From Selaginella tamariscina (lineage: Eukaryota; Streptophyta; Lycopodiopsida; Selaginellales; Selaginellaceae), in the NCBI GenBank assembly GCA_003024785.1, contig PUQB01000022.1, positions 876,001-940,000 of the forward strand: a stretch of DNA of 64,000 nt. Direction: 5' to 3'. Under the pieces are notes generated by a model. That model had not been told where the DNA came from and ran no database searches. It saw only the letters and a program-made list of their open reading frames with translations. A program made the position numbers and the translations under genes. Positions within the stretch are counted from its first letter, which is position 1, and every line of letters begins with the position of its first letter. Below, piece by piece: positions 23,966 to 36,494 of this stretch.

Positions 23966-24199
23966 TAGATTAAGTTTAAGATAATTGTTAAATAAAATTT
24001 AAGATAGAATTAAAATGGCCATTGATGGGGTGTTAATGATAAACAAATAGACACACTAAATAAATTTATTATATAAGATATGAAAATTTTCAAAATTATA
24101 TATGTAATTTTCCCACACACTAATTACACTAATGAATCTCATAATGCCTATATAATTAGTCTAGCTTTATTTACATATTGTAGTTGTTTGTGTGTTCAT

Positions 24200-27066
24200 T
24201 TAGATCCACTTGAAAGAGAAGAAAACATATAAATTGAATGAGGTATTGTATAGGGAGAAACCTTGATTACATATTGAGTCTCCCCACATGTGACACATGA
24301 CAACACATGGAAGACAAGGTCTCTCATTATGCATGTGTGTATATTGCATACAATATATATATACATGCATATTGTATGTTACTTTACACTGTTCTCTTCT
24401 ATCTGGATTGGTGTGTTTAAATGTTTTTAACAGATTTTTAACTATGAATTGCTTTATTTAAACCACGTGAACAATTTTATTTCATGAAAGCCCACTAGTT
24501 GTACTTGGTATACTTAAGTACCAACCCTTTGAAGCACTCGGTAGTGTTGAAAGCGATGGCTAAATTAAGTTGGATTAACTTTGGAAAACATATTAGTGCT
24601 AAATTACCATATGTATATTCTGGTGGGGCTTGATGTTGTGTATTATATGAATACTATTGACAGACTTGAACCTGACCAAGATGTTTGTGGCAAACTCTGC
24701 ATGCAAAAGATATAGAACAATATATATGTGTTGAGCCCACGTCCTAACATTTTCAGCACATGGTAAACTCGATGATAACCCTAACTCATTAGGCAATTTC
24801 AAATCAAATCCTTTGAATGCCAATTACATAGGCAAACCTCAAACACTACATATACCAATTTCAATTTGTATACATAAAGTTCATATATTTGGAGAATGAG
24901 TGTTTAATACATAATCAAGTATATAACACCCTTAATACCTTTGTGATGAAAGCTAGACCATTGTCTCGAAATATTCGCTCTTAAAAGTGTTGCAAGATGA
25001 CATGATCAAATAAAAACAATATCACTAACATAGAAATTGCATTCAAAAGTGCACAACCTTTACCCAAGGAGTCAAGTAAGAATGTGAAAAAGGTCCTATA
25101 AAAATCAATCGCAACCAATTTAGAAGGGTGAGAGATATTGATAGACTTTAACACCATTGTTGATCATGTTGTGTTGGAATTCTGAGTTTCACAAGTCGAA
25201 TAACTCTGAATGTACCTAACCACATTGGCACATAGACTTGAACAGTAAAATAAATGCCAAAGTTTCTTCAATACACATTGATGATTGAGATGACCCCCCA
25301 TTAGAGAAGAATTGTGATATGCCTACAAAAAATGTGAAACATAAATAAATTGTATAACCAATTGCAACTAATCTTCTAAACTAGTCCTCACAAAGTATAA
25401 CAAACTATAGTGGAGCTAGAATTGAGCATGATACTGCTTCAACTAAGGTTCTAAGCTAGAAAAAAGACTTCAAAACCCATCCCGTAAACACCTTATTCAT
25501 GGCTTAAGTTCTTGTGTAGCCAAAGATGATAAATTAAGTCAACATCAAACACTTGAGGTTCTTGTACCAAACCAAAATAAGTAGCAAAAGTATTATTATG
25601 CAACATGGAATCAATAAAAGATGTTTGTGAAAAAGCATTAGCATTCACTGTTGTTTGTCCAGGCCGATGCACGCCCTACCAAGTTCTTATGTTTTAATAA
25701 AGAAGTTATTACAGCATGATCACACTTCAATAATGTCTCACTCCCACATAAATAAGCATGAAGGTGCTCCAAATCCCAAACAACAACAAGACATTCTTAT
25801 TTTATGGTTGATTAGTTCTGTTTTGCTAGTTGAAGTGCTTAATTGATATAGTCATTGGATGTTGAATAGGGATTAAGTACATTTGTTTCTATCAATACAC
25901 CTTCAATGTTAATATTTGATACATTGACTCGTAAAATAAATGGTCAAATGAAATTTGAATATTGAAGCACATAAGGAGTTATTAATAGCTCTATTAACAT
26001 ATCAAACATTTAGTGACACTTTTGTGTCCATAAAAAAGGTCATGGGACAAACCACCTCTTAAAGAAGAGTAGTTGGATCTAACAAGTGATGAATGAATTA
26101 CTCTAAACATTGCACTTTGCTAAGGAAATGTTGACCATTTTGAATTACGTAAGGACAAGTAAACTTTTGTATTACACGTAGCTTTGTTAAATCCATCTAC
26201 ATACTCTCACGAGAAATGAAATAATTCTAAATAAGTGGTGTTTGCTAAATTGAATATACACTTTTTAAGTTTTAATCACAAACTAACTTCTTGAGGCTGA
26301 CCTTTCATAATCTAGTTCCATGAATTAAAACATCATTAATAAAGTCAACAGTGATGTTTGACATATCATCAAAAAGTTCATTCATCATGCATTTGAAAGG
26401 TGACTAAGGCCAAATTCAACTCAAATTTTGAAGCACATGACAACATCATTAGAATGTTATCAAATTATATGTAACTATTGAAAAACATCATCCAAATCTT
26501 CAACTTTACCAAATGTCCCATTGAAATAATTTGTTAGATGTGTAATGTTCTGGCGAATCTCTAAACGCTAGTTTGTTATACCACTTGAGAGCTGCCCTTT
26601 CCAAACATGTGGGGGACCAACTATGGATAACAAACAATCACATAGAAATGATATAACTAGTGGTAAACATATCTTTTAGATCACATTTTTTAGAATGAAC
26701 TCTTAGATTTGTGAAGTCGACATAAGACATGGATGCAAAGAAGATGACCCACCATCGACAAGTCACTCTAAAAGCTTGGTTTGTGTGACAACAATTGATA
26801 GAATACAAAAAGTTGAGAAAAAAAATGAAATGAAAAGAGAGAAAAAAAATATCAAAATATGAACTTTTACACTAATGGAAAAAAAGAAAATGTATAAATT
26901 GAATGATGTTTTTTTATAGGGAGAAACCTTAATTATATAGTGAGTCTCTATTGCCACCTGGCACATGTGCGACACATAGGACCACCCATGTATCATTATG
27001 CATGTGTATATATTGCATGTAGTATATACACACGCATGCATACTATATGCTACTTTACACACTAGA
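24200..27066 (-). mobile_element. Relic Ty3/gypsy element with flanking LTR-like repeats
   Basis: Two direct repeats flank the region: 24200-24400 and 26885-27066 share ATATAAATTGAATGA, TAGGGAGAAACCTT, CATTATGCATGTGT and TGCTACTTTACAC-like blocks. Between them, minus-strand translation gives scattered gypsy pol fragments: an RNase H piece (GLEHLHAYLCGSE, about 25790-25740) and an integrase-like piece (MGGHLNHQCVLKKL then LVAIDFYRTFF, about 25310-25100). All frames are full of stops. The element is much older than the chromovirus at the window start. Identification rests on short motif matches, so subfamily is not assignable. Confidence 0.55.
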
Positions 27067-27485
27067 GATGTGAAAGTTGTTAAATATAGAGCATGAGATT
27101 GAATTTGAAATTTTGTTATTTAAAATATACATAAATTATAGGGAAAATGACTTATATACTTTTTAAATATGCTTACATATATATTTTAGAAGTTTTAAAT
27201 TTAAATATATATCGATATATACCCTTAAAATTAATTTAAAATTCCATTGTATTTAGTATTCTAAATCTTAATAAATAATTATGTGTGTGTGTGTGTGTGT
27301 TTGGCTATTAATGTATTACAACCATTAAAAATTTATGTTTTAAAATTAAATGTGTGCTCACGTGTGTACGTATTTAAGTATAGAGTATTTGCTATTTAAT
27401 TTGTGCGCCCTGGATTGCTATGTGACGCTGTACACCCTAGAAAGAATATTTCACGAGTATATTTGGTCGACAATATTCTGAACAA

Positions 27486-27562
27486 TGTTTCATGTTACAA
27501 ACATGGGCCGTGATCCCGACCGTGGTCACCAGGATCATGGCCCGTGTTCGTAACATGAAACA
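27486..27562. repeat. 31-bp-arm hairpin
   Basis: Left arm 27486-27516 (TGTTTCATGTTACAAACA...) pairs with right arm 27532-27562 across a 15-base loop with three mismatches in 31, all transitions. Related words (CATGGCCGTGTTCATGAAAC, GGGATCCCGATCGTG) follow to about 27645. GC-rich in AT-rich surroundings. Confidence 0.75.
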
Positions 27563-27649
27563 CTATTCACGAACACAGTCGTGAGAACACGACCCATGGC
27601 CGTGTTCATGAAACATGGTGAACACAGCCGGGATCCCGATCGTGTTAAT

Positions 27650-28278
27650 AACTATGGGTTTTTGACTCAAGGAATTTGACTAACTCCTTAGAAGTAACGT
27701 ACCCTTGTCACAAAGACGAGTTCCTGTCAATGATAAGGATAATTTAATTTAAAGGTGGGACGTACCCCTGTCATGTGGAAGTTTGGGTGGCACAATAGAA
27801 GGTTGCGCCTTGACGACACAAGCTTAGCTTGCACTGGTAAAAGGTTAATGAGCTCTCTTTTGAACCCAAGAAGCTTCATTACACATACTTTACCTTATTT
27901 ATGTGACGGAGCCCCCCGCCCCTGTTTTCCTAAGTGAGTAAGTGGCTGGCACGGAAATGCCAACCCTTATGAGATATGCCTAACCCTAACCCTAAACCTA
28001 ACCCCTAGGGGGGTAGGGCAACCCTAGGGGTGTCTTTAACCCTTTTTTTAACAAGTTATACTAGAAAAACCTAACGTCAAACCAAGAGAGAGTTTTCTAG
28101 AAGGTAAGTTATAAGTTTCTTATAAATACCTAATGACACCCGGCCAAACCATCACTATATACCTAAGTGCATTAAGCGGGACTATTTCCTACTACATCTA
28201 GGGTTCGTCACACAACTTAGTAAGTAACAACAGTCAAACCCCAAAATAAAGGATCGAGTCATAGTAAAAACTATAACA
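27650..28278 (-). repeat. Truncated chromovirus LTR, inverted
   Basis: Reverse complement matches the first about 650 bases of the LTR at 5245, including the terminal TGTTATAGTTTTTACTATG and the telomere-like CCTAACCCTAAC block. It stops at the position equivalent to about 5900, beside the hairpin region. Confidence 0.85.
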
Positions 28279-29651
28279 GATTATTTAAGTTTTTGTTATT
28301 TAGATTGTGTAACATTATAATAACTTTTTATATAATGATAAACAATGTGTTCTTGAGTGAATTATAATGATGTATATTGATGGTTTCAATACAACTAAAA
28401 AATAAGTAAATATGCATAAATCTATAAATTAAAATAAATCAACAAAAATGAAAGTTAAACCTACTTTATGTGAAATTCTACAAAGTAGGAGTTAGAGTTA
28501 ACCTTATGACCTCAATAAAATGCAATAAAATGAAAGATAGAAGTTATAGTTAATCTCACAACTTCAACAAAAATGAAATTTAAAAATTTATGCTTAACAC
28601 TTAGCTCTATTTTGTGTAAAATTTTATAATTGAAAAAATATGTAAAGGAACAATATAATTAATATGCAAGCGTGTATCCCAATGGTGTCTTAGAGTGATG
28701 TTAAATAACATCTTTTAACTCTTTTACTTCAAGATGCTTCCCTTGATTGAATTTCCAAAAACATTAGTAATTAAGGCCTTTATTATCATTGTTTTAATTA
28801 CATCAAGTTAGGGATGAACACTTAATGCTACAATTTCTATATGGTAAGAATTATTCATATAAGAGTTACTCATGTCACCCAATTAAGTAATATAGCCCAT
28901 TGACCATTTGTTTTCTGATTAAAAGAAGAAGGATATACTTACAGTTACCAATCACATTCCTTAAAGGTTGGGATTAGTGTTACAATGAACTATAATATGA
29001 TATACATGTGTATGCTTTAAATATGTTATATGTATATGAATTAATAATAAGGTACGATATATACACACAACATAATTTAAATTAAGCAGACTATTTTTAT
29101 AATTACATTTCTTAAATAAAATTTAAATTTTAAATATAATTTTTAATATATACTTGGCATCCATTTAATATACTCGGGGCCCCCTCTTACATTTAATATA
29201 AGATAATATTATTTTAATTTTCTTACAATTAACATTTTTAAATAGTTAAAGAGTACGCATCGATTAAAGTATACCTTAAACATAGAAATTACTAGCATAT
29301 TTTCATTTTTATAATAATAATTATTTTTTTTAAAATTTAAAACTGAAATAAAAAGTAACCCATCCAATTAAAGAAACTTATATATATGCATTTATAAATA
29401 TACAAAAATAATTAATAATTATAAATTGTAATAAGATTTTAACTTATATACATATATGCCTTAATATTTTAGTATATGAAAGTATACAATAATATATAAA
29501 TATATTTTAAAGTTTGTATTGATGAATCATTAAGAATTTTTTTAAAGAAAATTAAACTAGCATATCCATGTAACTACAAAATAACAAATAAAATTTATTG
29601 CCAACTTAATAAAAGAAAGTAAATAAACAACTTAAATGAAGGGCATATTGT
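28279..29651. other. AT-rich intergenic DNA downstream of the glutaredoxin gene
   Basis: No gene or clear repeat seen; long A/T runs and scattered TATATA words. Confidence 0.6.
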
Positions 29652-30584
29652 CTATTTAAGTACCCCTGCCTCCCTGAGCAACGGCATTAACTGACCGCTG
29701 TTGTGCTTCTTCGTAGTATCTGTATAAAATAATTAAATTGATTATTATTTTATTTTTGCAAGTTTACTAATGAATTGTTGATAGTTTATGTATGCATGTG
29801 CGCCTGTGTGTCTGCGTGTGTGTATATAATGAGAGCGTTAACAAGTTTTATACGTTTAGCACTAATCAATTAATAATTAAACTTAAATTTATCTATTCAA
29901 ACTAACCGTCACAGCCACCAATGTGCTTCCCACCCACGAACACACTGGGCACAGTCCTCTGCCCAGTCCATTCAGCTAATGCAGCTTGTAAATCCGCTCC
30001 ATCGGCTAAACAAAAAGTAAAACAAATATGTATGTGTGTATATCAAAATAGAACTATATAAACATACGTATGTATATATCAATACAGGTACAATATAAAT
30101 ATTACAATATATAATATAAATGTGTTGTTCTATATATTATCTGTTTATGCACGTATATATCTCTGGCTTGATAAAAAAATTCTCATACACAACAAACACA
30201 CGCACACGCACACACCTTCAGTGTCAAGCTCCACGACTTTGGGCTTTGCACCAATGCTTGTGAAAAGCTCCTTAACCTTGATGCAAAACGGACAGTACGT
30301 TTTGCTGCAAAACCAAATATCAGATTACAAATGGAGAGTATGTACCAACACACACAAGCAACACTCACACACACCCAGACTACGCATTGTTGCAAACCAT
30401 ATAGCCATCTAAAACACACACACACAGAGGACATTTTGTTACAAAGCCAAAGAAAAAACAGATACATGTTCTGCTATAAAAAATCCACACACACACACGC
30501 ACGCGCACACGCACACGGACATATCCACCTGAAGACAACGAGAGGATTATGCGCCACGATCTCCTTCGCCTTGCTCAGCGCCAT
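29652..30584 (-). CDS. Glutaredoxin, class I CPFC type (GrxC2-like)
   Basis: Four exons: 30584-30529, 30304-30216, 30005-29907, 29719-29652; all junctions are GT/AG and the frame stays open. The product is 103 residues, the normal size for a class I glutaredoxin. It starts [10 protein letters not shown]; the active site is YCPFC (residues about 22-26), followed by KVKELF. The cis-Pro region is TVPSVFVGG, and the glutathione-binding GGCDDT motif precedes a C-terminal [12 protein letters not shown]. The enzyme reduces glutathione-mixed disulfides in the cytosol or nucleus; no targeting peptide is visible. CPFC places it near plant GrxC2. It is head-to-head with the sulfurtransferase gene, 94 bp between ATGs. 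Confidence 0.95.
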
Positions 30585-30678
30585 TGGAAGCAACCCTAAC
30601 TTTTTTACCCTAATCCTGATAAATATTTTAGGGTTTTACAATTAGGTTAACTACTCTGTTTTAGGGTTCTTCCCGACG
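30585..30678. promoter_or_regulatory. Bidirectional promoter, glutaredoxin / mercaptopyruvate sulfurtransferase
   Basis: Only 94 bp separate the two start codons. The interval holds AACCCTAAC, TTAGGGTTTT and TTAGGGTTC, i.e. telo-box elements in both orientations, and no obvious TATA box. It must contain both transcription starts, or these lie within coding sequence. Confidence 0.65.
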
Positions 30679-32538
30679 ATGAGCACGACGTCTGTACTTC
30701 GCGCCTGCACGCAATTAGTGTTCCTTCGCAAGGCATATATTCGCTGCGGATTCAATTCATCAAAGGTAATCCACATTTTTTCTCCGTTTTATTCAATTTT
30801 TTTCCTGCATTTTCTTCAATGTATAATACATTTTTATGTCTGACTATAGTATTTACTGCATATTTATGACTCATTCCATACATATGTATACACATTCATA
30901 CACACACGCATTGCAATCTATTATTTTACATAATCTGTGTTGGTGGTGGTAGATTATCATATTTTATATATATCTTATTTAAGTGCCTTCTGTATAATTA
31001 AACTTGACCAAGTGTGTCTGACGATGTCACGTTGTTATATAAAAAACTAGTTTTATTTAGTGTGCGCGCGCGCATGCGTGCGTGGAGAGTTTATTGCTTC
31101 AAAATACACTTTGTGAATATATCATGCACACGCATACACACAAATATAACACATACATTTTCTGCATAGATTGTGATGGTGTTGATAGATTTTCATATCT
31201 ATACATGCGTAGCGGACATTTTAATCAGCTAAAATTGAACATAAGAAATTTATGTGTATTATAGTATTAACTTTGTGTATACTTCATAGATAGAGCGTTT
31301 ACTGTGTTTTTTCTAAGTACATGTGTATGCACATTCATACACACAAGCAAACACATAACACATCAGAATCTATCATTTTTCTGCATAACTGTGAATTCTA
31401 AGAATACATACTATTTCTATAGCCACTAGGTTTTATACAAATTCATAACTTAACAAATATTGAGTAAATACTTGTTAACATATACACAGCAGAGTTTTTT
31501 GTCTCCACATTCTGCTTATTTTGTGACCTCTCTCTCTCTCTCTCTATGTTCTTAGTAAGGATTGTATATAGTTTATAATTCACGACATTGAAGTTTATAT
31601 TATATATTTTATAATCTTAGTGTTAACTTTTTATATTTATGTTTAGGTGTCATTTACAGCTCCATCTAGCAGCAGAGGTTTAACTACAAAAATGTCTAGC
31701 TTTCCTCCTCAAATGCACGTAGGATATTCCTCAGAGACTGAAGTATATCCTGTTGAGAAACCATCAATACAAAGGGTGCAGTAGTTTCTGTTGAGTGGCT
31801 TCATGAACACCTTAATCAACCTGACATCAAGGTATATGTATGTAGGTGTGTGTATCTGTTAGTGTATGTATACTTACACACATACACACACACATGCATG
31901 CATGCTTTATAAATATACACTCGAGACGAGTCCAGGCACCTTATTGTGTGTGTGTGTGTACATGCACTTATATGTTAAGGCTACTGCTGCTTCATAGGTC
32001 CTAGATGCCTCTTGGTATATGCCGGCTGAACAACGGAACCCATTGCAGGAGTTCATTGTAAGACTGAACTCTTTACATAACTAACATATATTGATGTCTT
32101 AATGATAATTAACTTACTAATACATTAACTGGAATATTCATGTCATGATGTTCACAGAATTCCCATATTCCTGGTGCTCTCTTCTTTGATATCGATGGAA
32201 TTGTGGACTTTTCAGTGGATGTAAGTAAGTGTGGAGAACTAGGACTCTCTTACTATTATCAATTATTATATACCATTATAACTTTAATTATATTAAGTAT
32301 ATGTCTATATAGTAAAAGTATGTATATAAAATAAAATATGTATTGCAAAAGGTACTTATATTTGTCTGCCAGCTGCCCCATATGCTTCCTTCAGAGACAG
32401 CATTTGCCGCCTCAATGACATCTTTGGGCTTGCAGAATACCGATAAAGTTGTTGTATACGATGCCAAAGGCATCTTCAGTGCTGCTCGTGCTTGGTGGTA
32501 CTTATCTTCTCATACATACATACACATATACATACATA

Positions 32539-32632
<94 letters not shown>

Positions 32633-33925
32633 GAGAGAGGTACACACTTATACACACATGGTTATACATAGGATGTTTAGAGTGTTCGGACAAAAGAAGT
32701 TTACGTACTAAACGGAGGTTTACCACGTGGCGTAGTTTATCTCTACCAATAGAGTCTGATGCATCGGAGGATACTTTATCAAAAATTCGTGCTTCTACTG
32801 AAGCTGCTAAAAAGGGTACTCAGGTACTTCAAACATAATTATATTATACTGTACTTCATACTTTATTATAGGATGTTGAATACTATAGTTTCTATGGTTA
32901 TACGGTTTAATAATAGCGTTTGTTCTTTTAGTTGGACGTGGGGAATTTTGATGCGAAACTACAGAAGAGCTTGGTGCGGTCTCTAGAAGAGGTATACTTT
33001 TTAAAAAAGTATTTTGTAATATTTAAATATTAACCACTTAAACAGGTTAAAAGAAATGTGGAGGATAAAAAATTTCAACTTGTTGATGCACGCAGTAAAG
33101 CAAGGTAATGAAATTATATTGGTTAACTTGATTGCTTTCATTAATATATAATATGTAGTTTGTTTTATGGTTCTAACTATACTATGTTAGAGAACTATAA
33201 ACACGCACATACACACACGGAAACACACACGCATGTGTGTGTCTGTGCGGGTGCGTGTGTGCACCATTATATACTAACTGCGTAAGCAGGTTTGATGGCA
33301 GTGTCCCGGAGCCGAGAAAGGGTGTACGTGCAGGCCATGTACCTGGAAGTAAATGTGTACCCTTTACTGAGGTCTCTCTCTCTCTCTCTACACACACACA
33401 CATACACACACACACGGTTTATACAGGTTCTTGATAAAGATGGACTGCTTTTACCGCCGGATGTCCTTCATACAAAGTTCAAGGAAGCCGGTACGTGTGC
33501 ATGCGTGCGTGTGTAATTTCGGTCATAAGTTTAAATTTGAATTAGTCGCATGGACACTGTTACATACGCATGGGCTACAAGGCCGTACCCTCATGAAACT
33601 CATGGCTGATTAAATTATATTATTATTAATTCATCTCATTGGTGTAATGACACACAGCTGGTGTTAGTTAGTGTTATATATTTGTATATATATAACATTT
33701 ACACGACAGGAGTATCTCTGGATGCTCCAATCGTCGCATCATGTGGAACCGGTGTCACTGCTTGCATCCTTGCTTTGTAAGAGATATATATCATTATTAA
33801 TATAATTAACCGTAATAATGTGTAATTAGGCACTGTATGAGATTGGTATACCGTATGTACCCGTATACGATGGCTCGTGGACAGAATGGGGTGGCCGTAT
33901 AGACACAACTGTATCAACTGCCTAG
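30679..33925 (+). CDS. 3-mercaptopyruvate/thiosulfate sulfurtransferase (two rhodanese domains)
   Basis: About 12 exons: 30679-30765, 31647-31831, 31998-32057, 32158-32220, 32373-32497, 32672-32823, 32932-32991, 33046-33104, 33290-33371, 33427-33490, 33710-33776, 33830-33925. The Arg-rich, acid-free N-terminus (MSTTSVLRACTQLVFLRKAY) suggests a mitochondrial presequence. Rhodanese domain 1 has VLDASWYMP, HIPGALFFDID and KVVVYDAKG; domain 2 has LVDARSKARFDG, GHVPGSKCVPF and the catalytic loop CGTGVTAC (about 33750), whose Cys carries the persulfide. Length is about 367 residues, as expected. Four places need one extra base (near 31782, 32695, 32724 and the 33776/33830 junction), each in or beside a short homopolymer. 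I read these as probable sequence errors, not decay, since all else is conserved. Confidence 0.9.
32544..32639. repeat. Compound microsatellite (AC)n(TA)n(GA)n in a sulfurtransferase intron
   Basis: ACACAC run at 32543-32580, then ATATAT to about 32610, then GAGAGA to 32638. It lies between exons 5 and 6. Confidence 0.95.
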
Positions 33926-34894
33926 TATGGCTCCCAATATCGTCCTTTTGTGGAAGGTCTCCAGGTAAGTGCATTTCCTCATTAAAGTCAATATTTTAAC
34001 CGAATGCGACGTGGTTATTTTTATTTAATTAGCATACATATTATACTTATTAGATTATTGTACGCGCCGTGTATCAACTTTTCTTGGATTTATATATGTA
34101 AACCATGATAAAACTAGTTATGAATGTCTTTTTTTATAAATTATTATTATTATTTGCGTAAGAAACTTTAAAAGTTCAAATATCTGAACCATTTAGATTC
34201 TGTATTGGTTGATCTGTCCATTTTGAAACAGTATCGTAGTTGTCTCATTTATTTATTCACTTAGATTCCAAGTCACAGTTTCATAATGTTTATTACTGTG
34301 TGAAGTTTCTCATACACATGCATATACATACATTGTGTGCATACACACATATACTTGTTTACGTACGGGTGAACTTATTTTGCTCGAGTTTTTTTTCTGT
34401 CTTCTGGTATACCGACAGGGTAGTATGTGCTTTTCTGCCTACATAAACTTTGTCACATCCAGAAATTTCTGATTGTTAACAATCTTTACCACATCCAAAT
34501 ATATGAACAGTAGTTTTGTTAACACACGCACACGCACACACACACACACAGTCTTTACAGGTGGCACTTGTGATAAACTGGGCTTTTGGGTATCTATTGT
34601 GGAACATGGTATCAAATAATTGACTTTTATGCAGTTCCCACTAAACTTGTACAGTGTATGGTAATATAGATCGTCATAACTATTTTATATAATACATATA
34701 GGTGTTAACGTTTCTTAATTAAGTGATAAAGGGAAGGGAAGGTGGCTTGGAAACTTCGAAAACCGGTGCATAAATCCTAGTGGAACAATGTACAGGAACA
34801 TACTCGATTTAGAGCAACTTGACATTGGGCCTCTTTGTCAAACGGTAAAAAAAAAGAAAACAAATAAAAAACCATTGAAGACTTTATAGCAAAG
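33926..34894. other. Intergenic region before the P450 gene
   Basis: No gene seen. Contains a CA repeat (34524-34550) and AT-rich stretches. The P450 promoter should lie in the distal part; no convincing TATA box was identified. Confidence 0.5.
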
Positions 34895-36494
34895 ATGGAT
34901 TTGCTTGTTCTGGTAAGCTGTCTCTCCATATTCCTGTTGTGTGTTGCTGCTGCAGTGAGGTCGTCGGTGATGAGGAACCGGAGGCTCCCACCAGGTCCGT
35001 GGGGAGTACCGGTGTTCGGTTCCCTCTTCTGCGTGGAGAAGCCGCTGCACCGGTACTTTGCAAGGCTGTCGACGACGTATGGTCCCATTGTGTACCTGAA
35101 CATGGGGAGTCGTCCGACTGCAGTTGTGAGCAGTCCGGAGCTGGCGGAGCTGGTGCTACGGGAATGTGATATTGAATTCGCTAACCGGCCCATGTATTCG
35201 ACTGTTTTCAGGCACCTCAGTTACAGCTACACTGACCTGGTGTTCTCCCCGCACGGAGTCCGCTGGAGGTACCTGAGGAAGATATGCAGTACCGAGCTCT
35301 TCACGAGCTCCAAAGTCAGTATGTTCTCAAGAGTCCGGAGGGTCGAGATGCAGTCGTTCGCCACGGACATCGAAATGTATTCCAAGGAGGGGAGAGACAT
35401 CAACTTGAGCGTCATGTTTCAGGAGCTTCTCACAAACCTGATGACCACGGTGCTGTTCGGTAAGAAGTTTTACGGCCAGCCGGACTCCTGTGTGATGCCC
35501 GAGGCTGAGGCGTACCGTGCCACATGGGGGATGCTGGTGAAGGAGAGTGGGAAGCTCTACGTCGGTGACTACGTCCCTGCTCTCCGCTGGCTCGACTGCC
35601 TCCGCGGTAAAGACAGGAAGGTGAGGACTACCATAATACCAGCTCTCCAAGCACTCCTCCACGCGGTTGTCACCGAGAGACAGGCACAGCGTGCGGCCTC
35701 CAAACAGGGTGTTGCGATGGACTTCCTGGACGTAATGCTGGACTTGGACCGGCAAGAAGGCCTGTCTACTCATGGCATAATGGCAATCATTCAGGTAACT
35801 TGCCTGCCTCAGATGGTGATATCCGTACCCCGTATATATAGTTCTTACATCATTATTTCGATATAACAGGAGCGTATGTGTGTAGGATATGTTACTGGCA
35901 GGGACCGGTACGACGAGAGCAACACTGGAGTGGGGATTCTCGGAGATTATCCGGCATCCAGAAGTCCAACGGAAGGCACAGGAAGAGCTGGACCGAGTGG
36001 TGGGGAGGGAAAGGGACGTGGAGGAGTCTGACTTGAAGAGTCTCGTTTACACACAGGCGGTCGTGAAAGAGATAATGAGGCTGCATCCGGCTGCTCCTCT
36101 GGGACTTCCACACTCGAACACCAAGCCCGTGAACATCTCCGGGTACACACTCCCCACTGACTCCACCATACATGTGAACATATGGGCTATATGTCGGGAT
36201 CCGAGGTACTGGGAACATCCGGACGAGTTCAAACCCGAGAGGTTCATTGGTAAAGATTACAACTTGTTCGGCAGGCATTTCGAGTTCATACCCTTCTCGG
36301 CGGGTAGACGGAGGTGTGCAGGGATCCCACTGGCAGCCGTCCATATAACTCTCACGCTTGCTTATCTTCTCCATAGATTTCACTGGAGGCCTCCTGTTGG
36401 AAAGCAGGCATCCGATGTAGATATGCTGGAAACTACCGGACTGGCATGTGTTCGCACTAACCACTTATGTGTTAGTGCAACGCCACGCATGTAA
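34895..36494 (+). CDS. Cytochrome P450, CYP71-clan type
   Basis: Two exons, 34895-35794 and 35886-36494, joined in phase (GT at 35795, AG at 35885), give 502 residues without a break. An N-terminal membrane anchor (LLVLVSCLSIFLLCVAAAV) is followed by the Pro-rich hinge RLPPGPWGVPVFG, so it should sit on the endoplasmic reticulum. The C-helix motif is WRYLRK; the I-helix reads DMLLAGTGTTRA; ExxR is KEIMR; PERF is PERF; the heme loop is PFSAGRRRCAG with the Cys ligand. In the I-helix the usual acidic residue of AG.D/E-T-T is Gly, which is unusual because that residue helps deliver protons for oxygen activation. Substrate cannot be inferred. The intron place before DMLLAG is common in the A-type group. 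Confidence 0.92.

Noticed and set aside
30183-30645. Open frames rich in His/Thr or Cys/Val over CA repeats
   Set aside because: They translate microsatellite in the glutaredoxin introns.
35892-36464. 190-codon open frame antisense to the P450 second exon
   Set aside because: Shadow of the P450 coding frame; no motif of its own and the sense strand is clearly coding.
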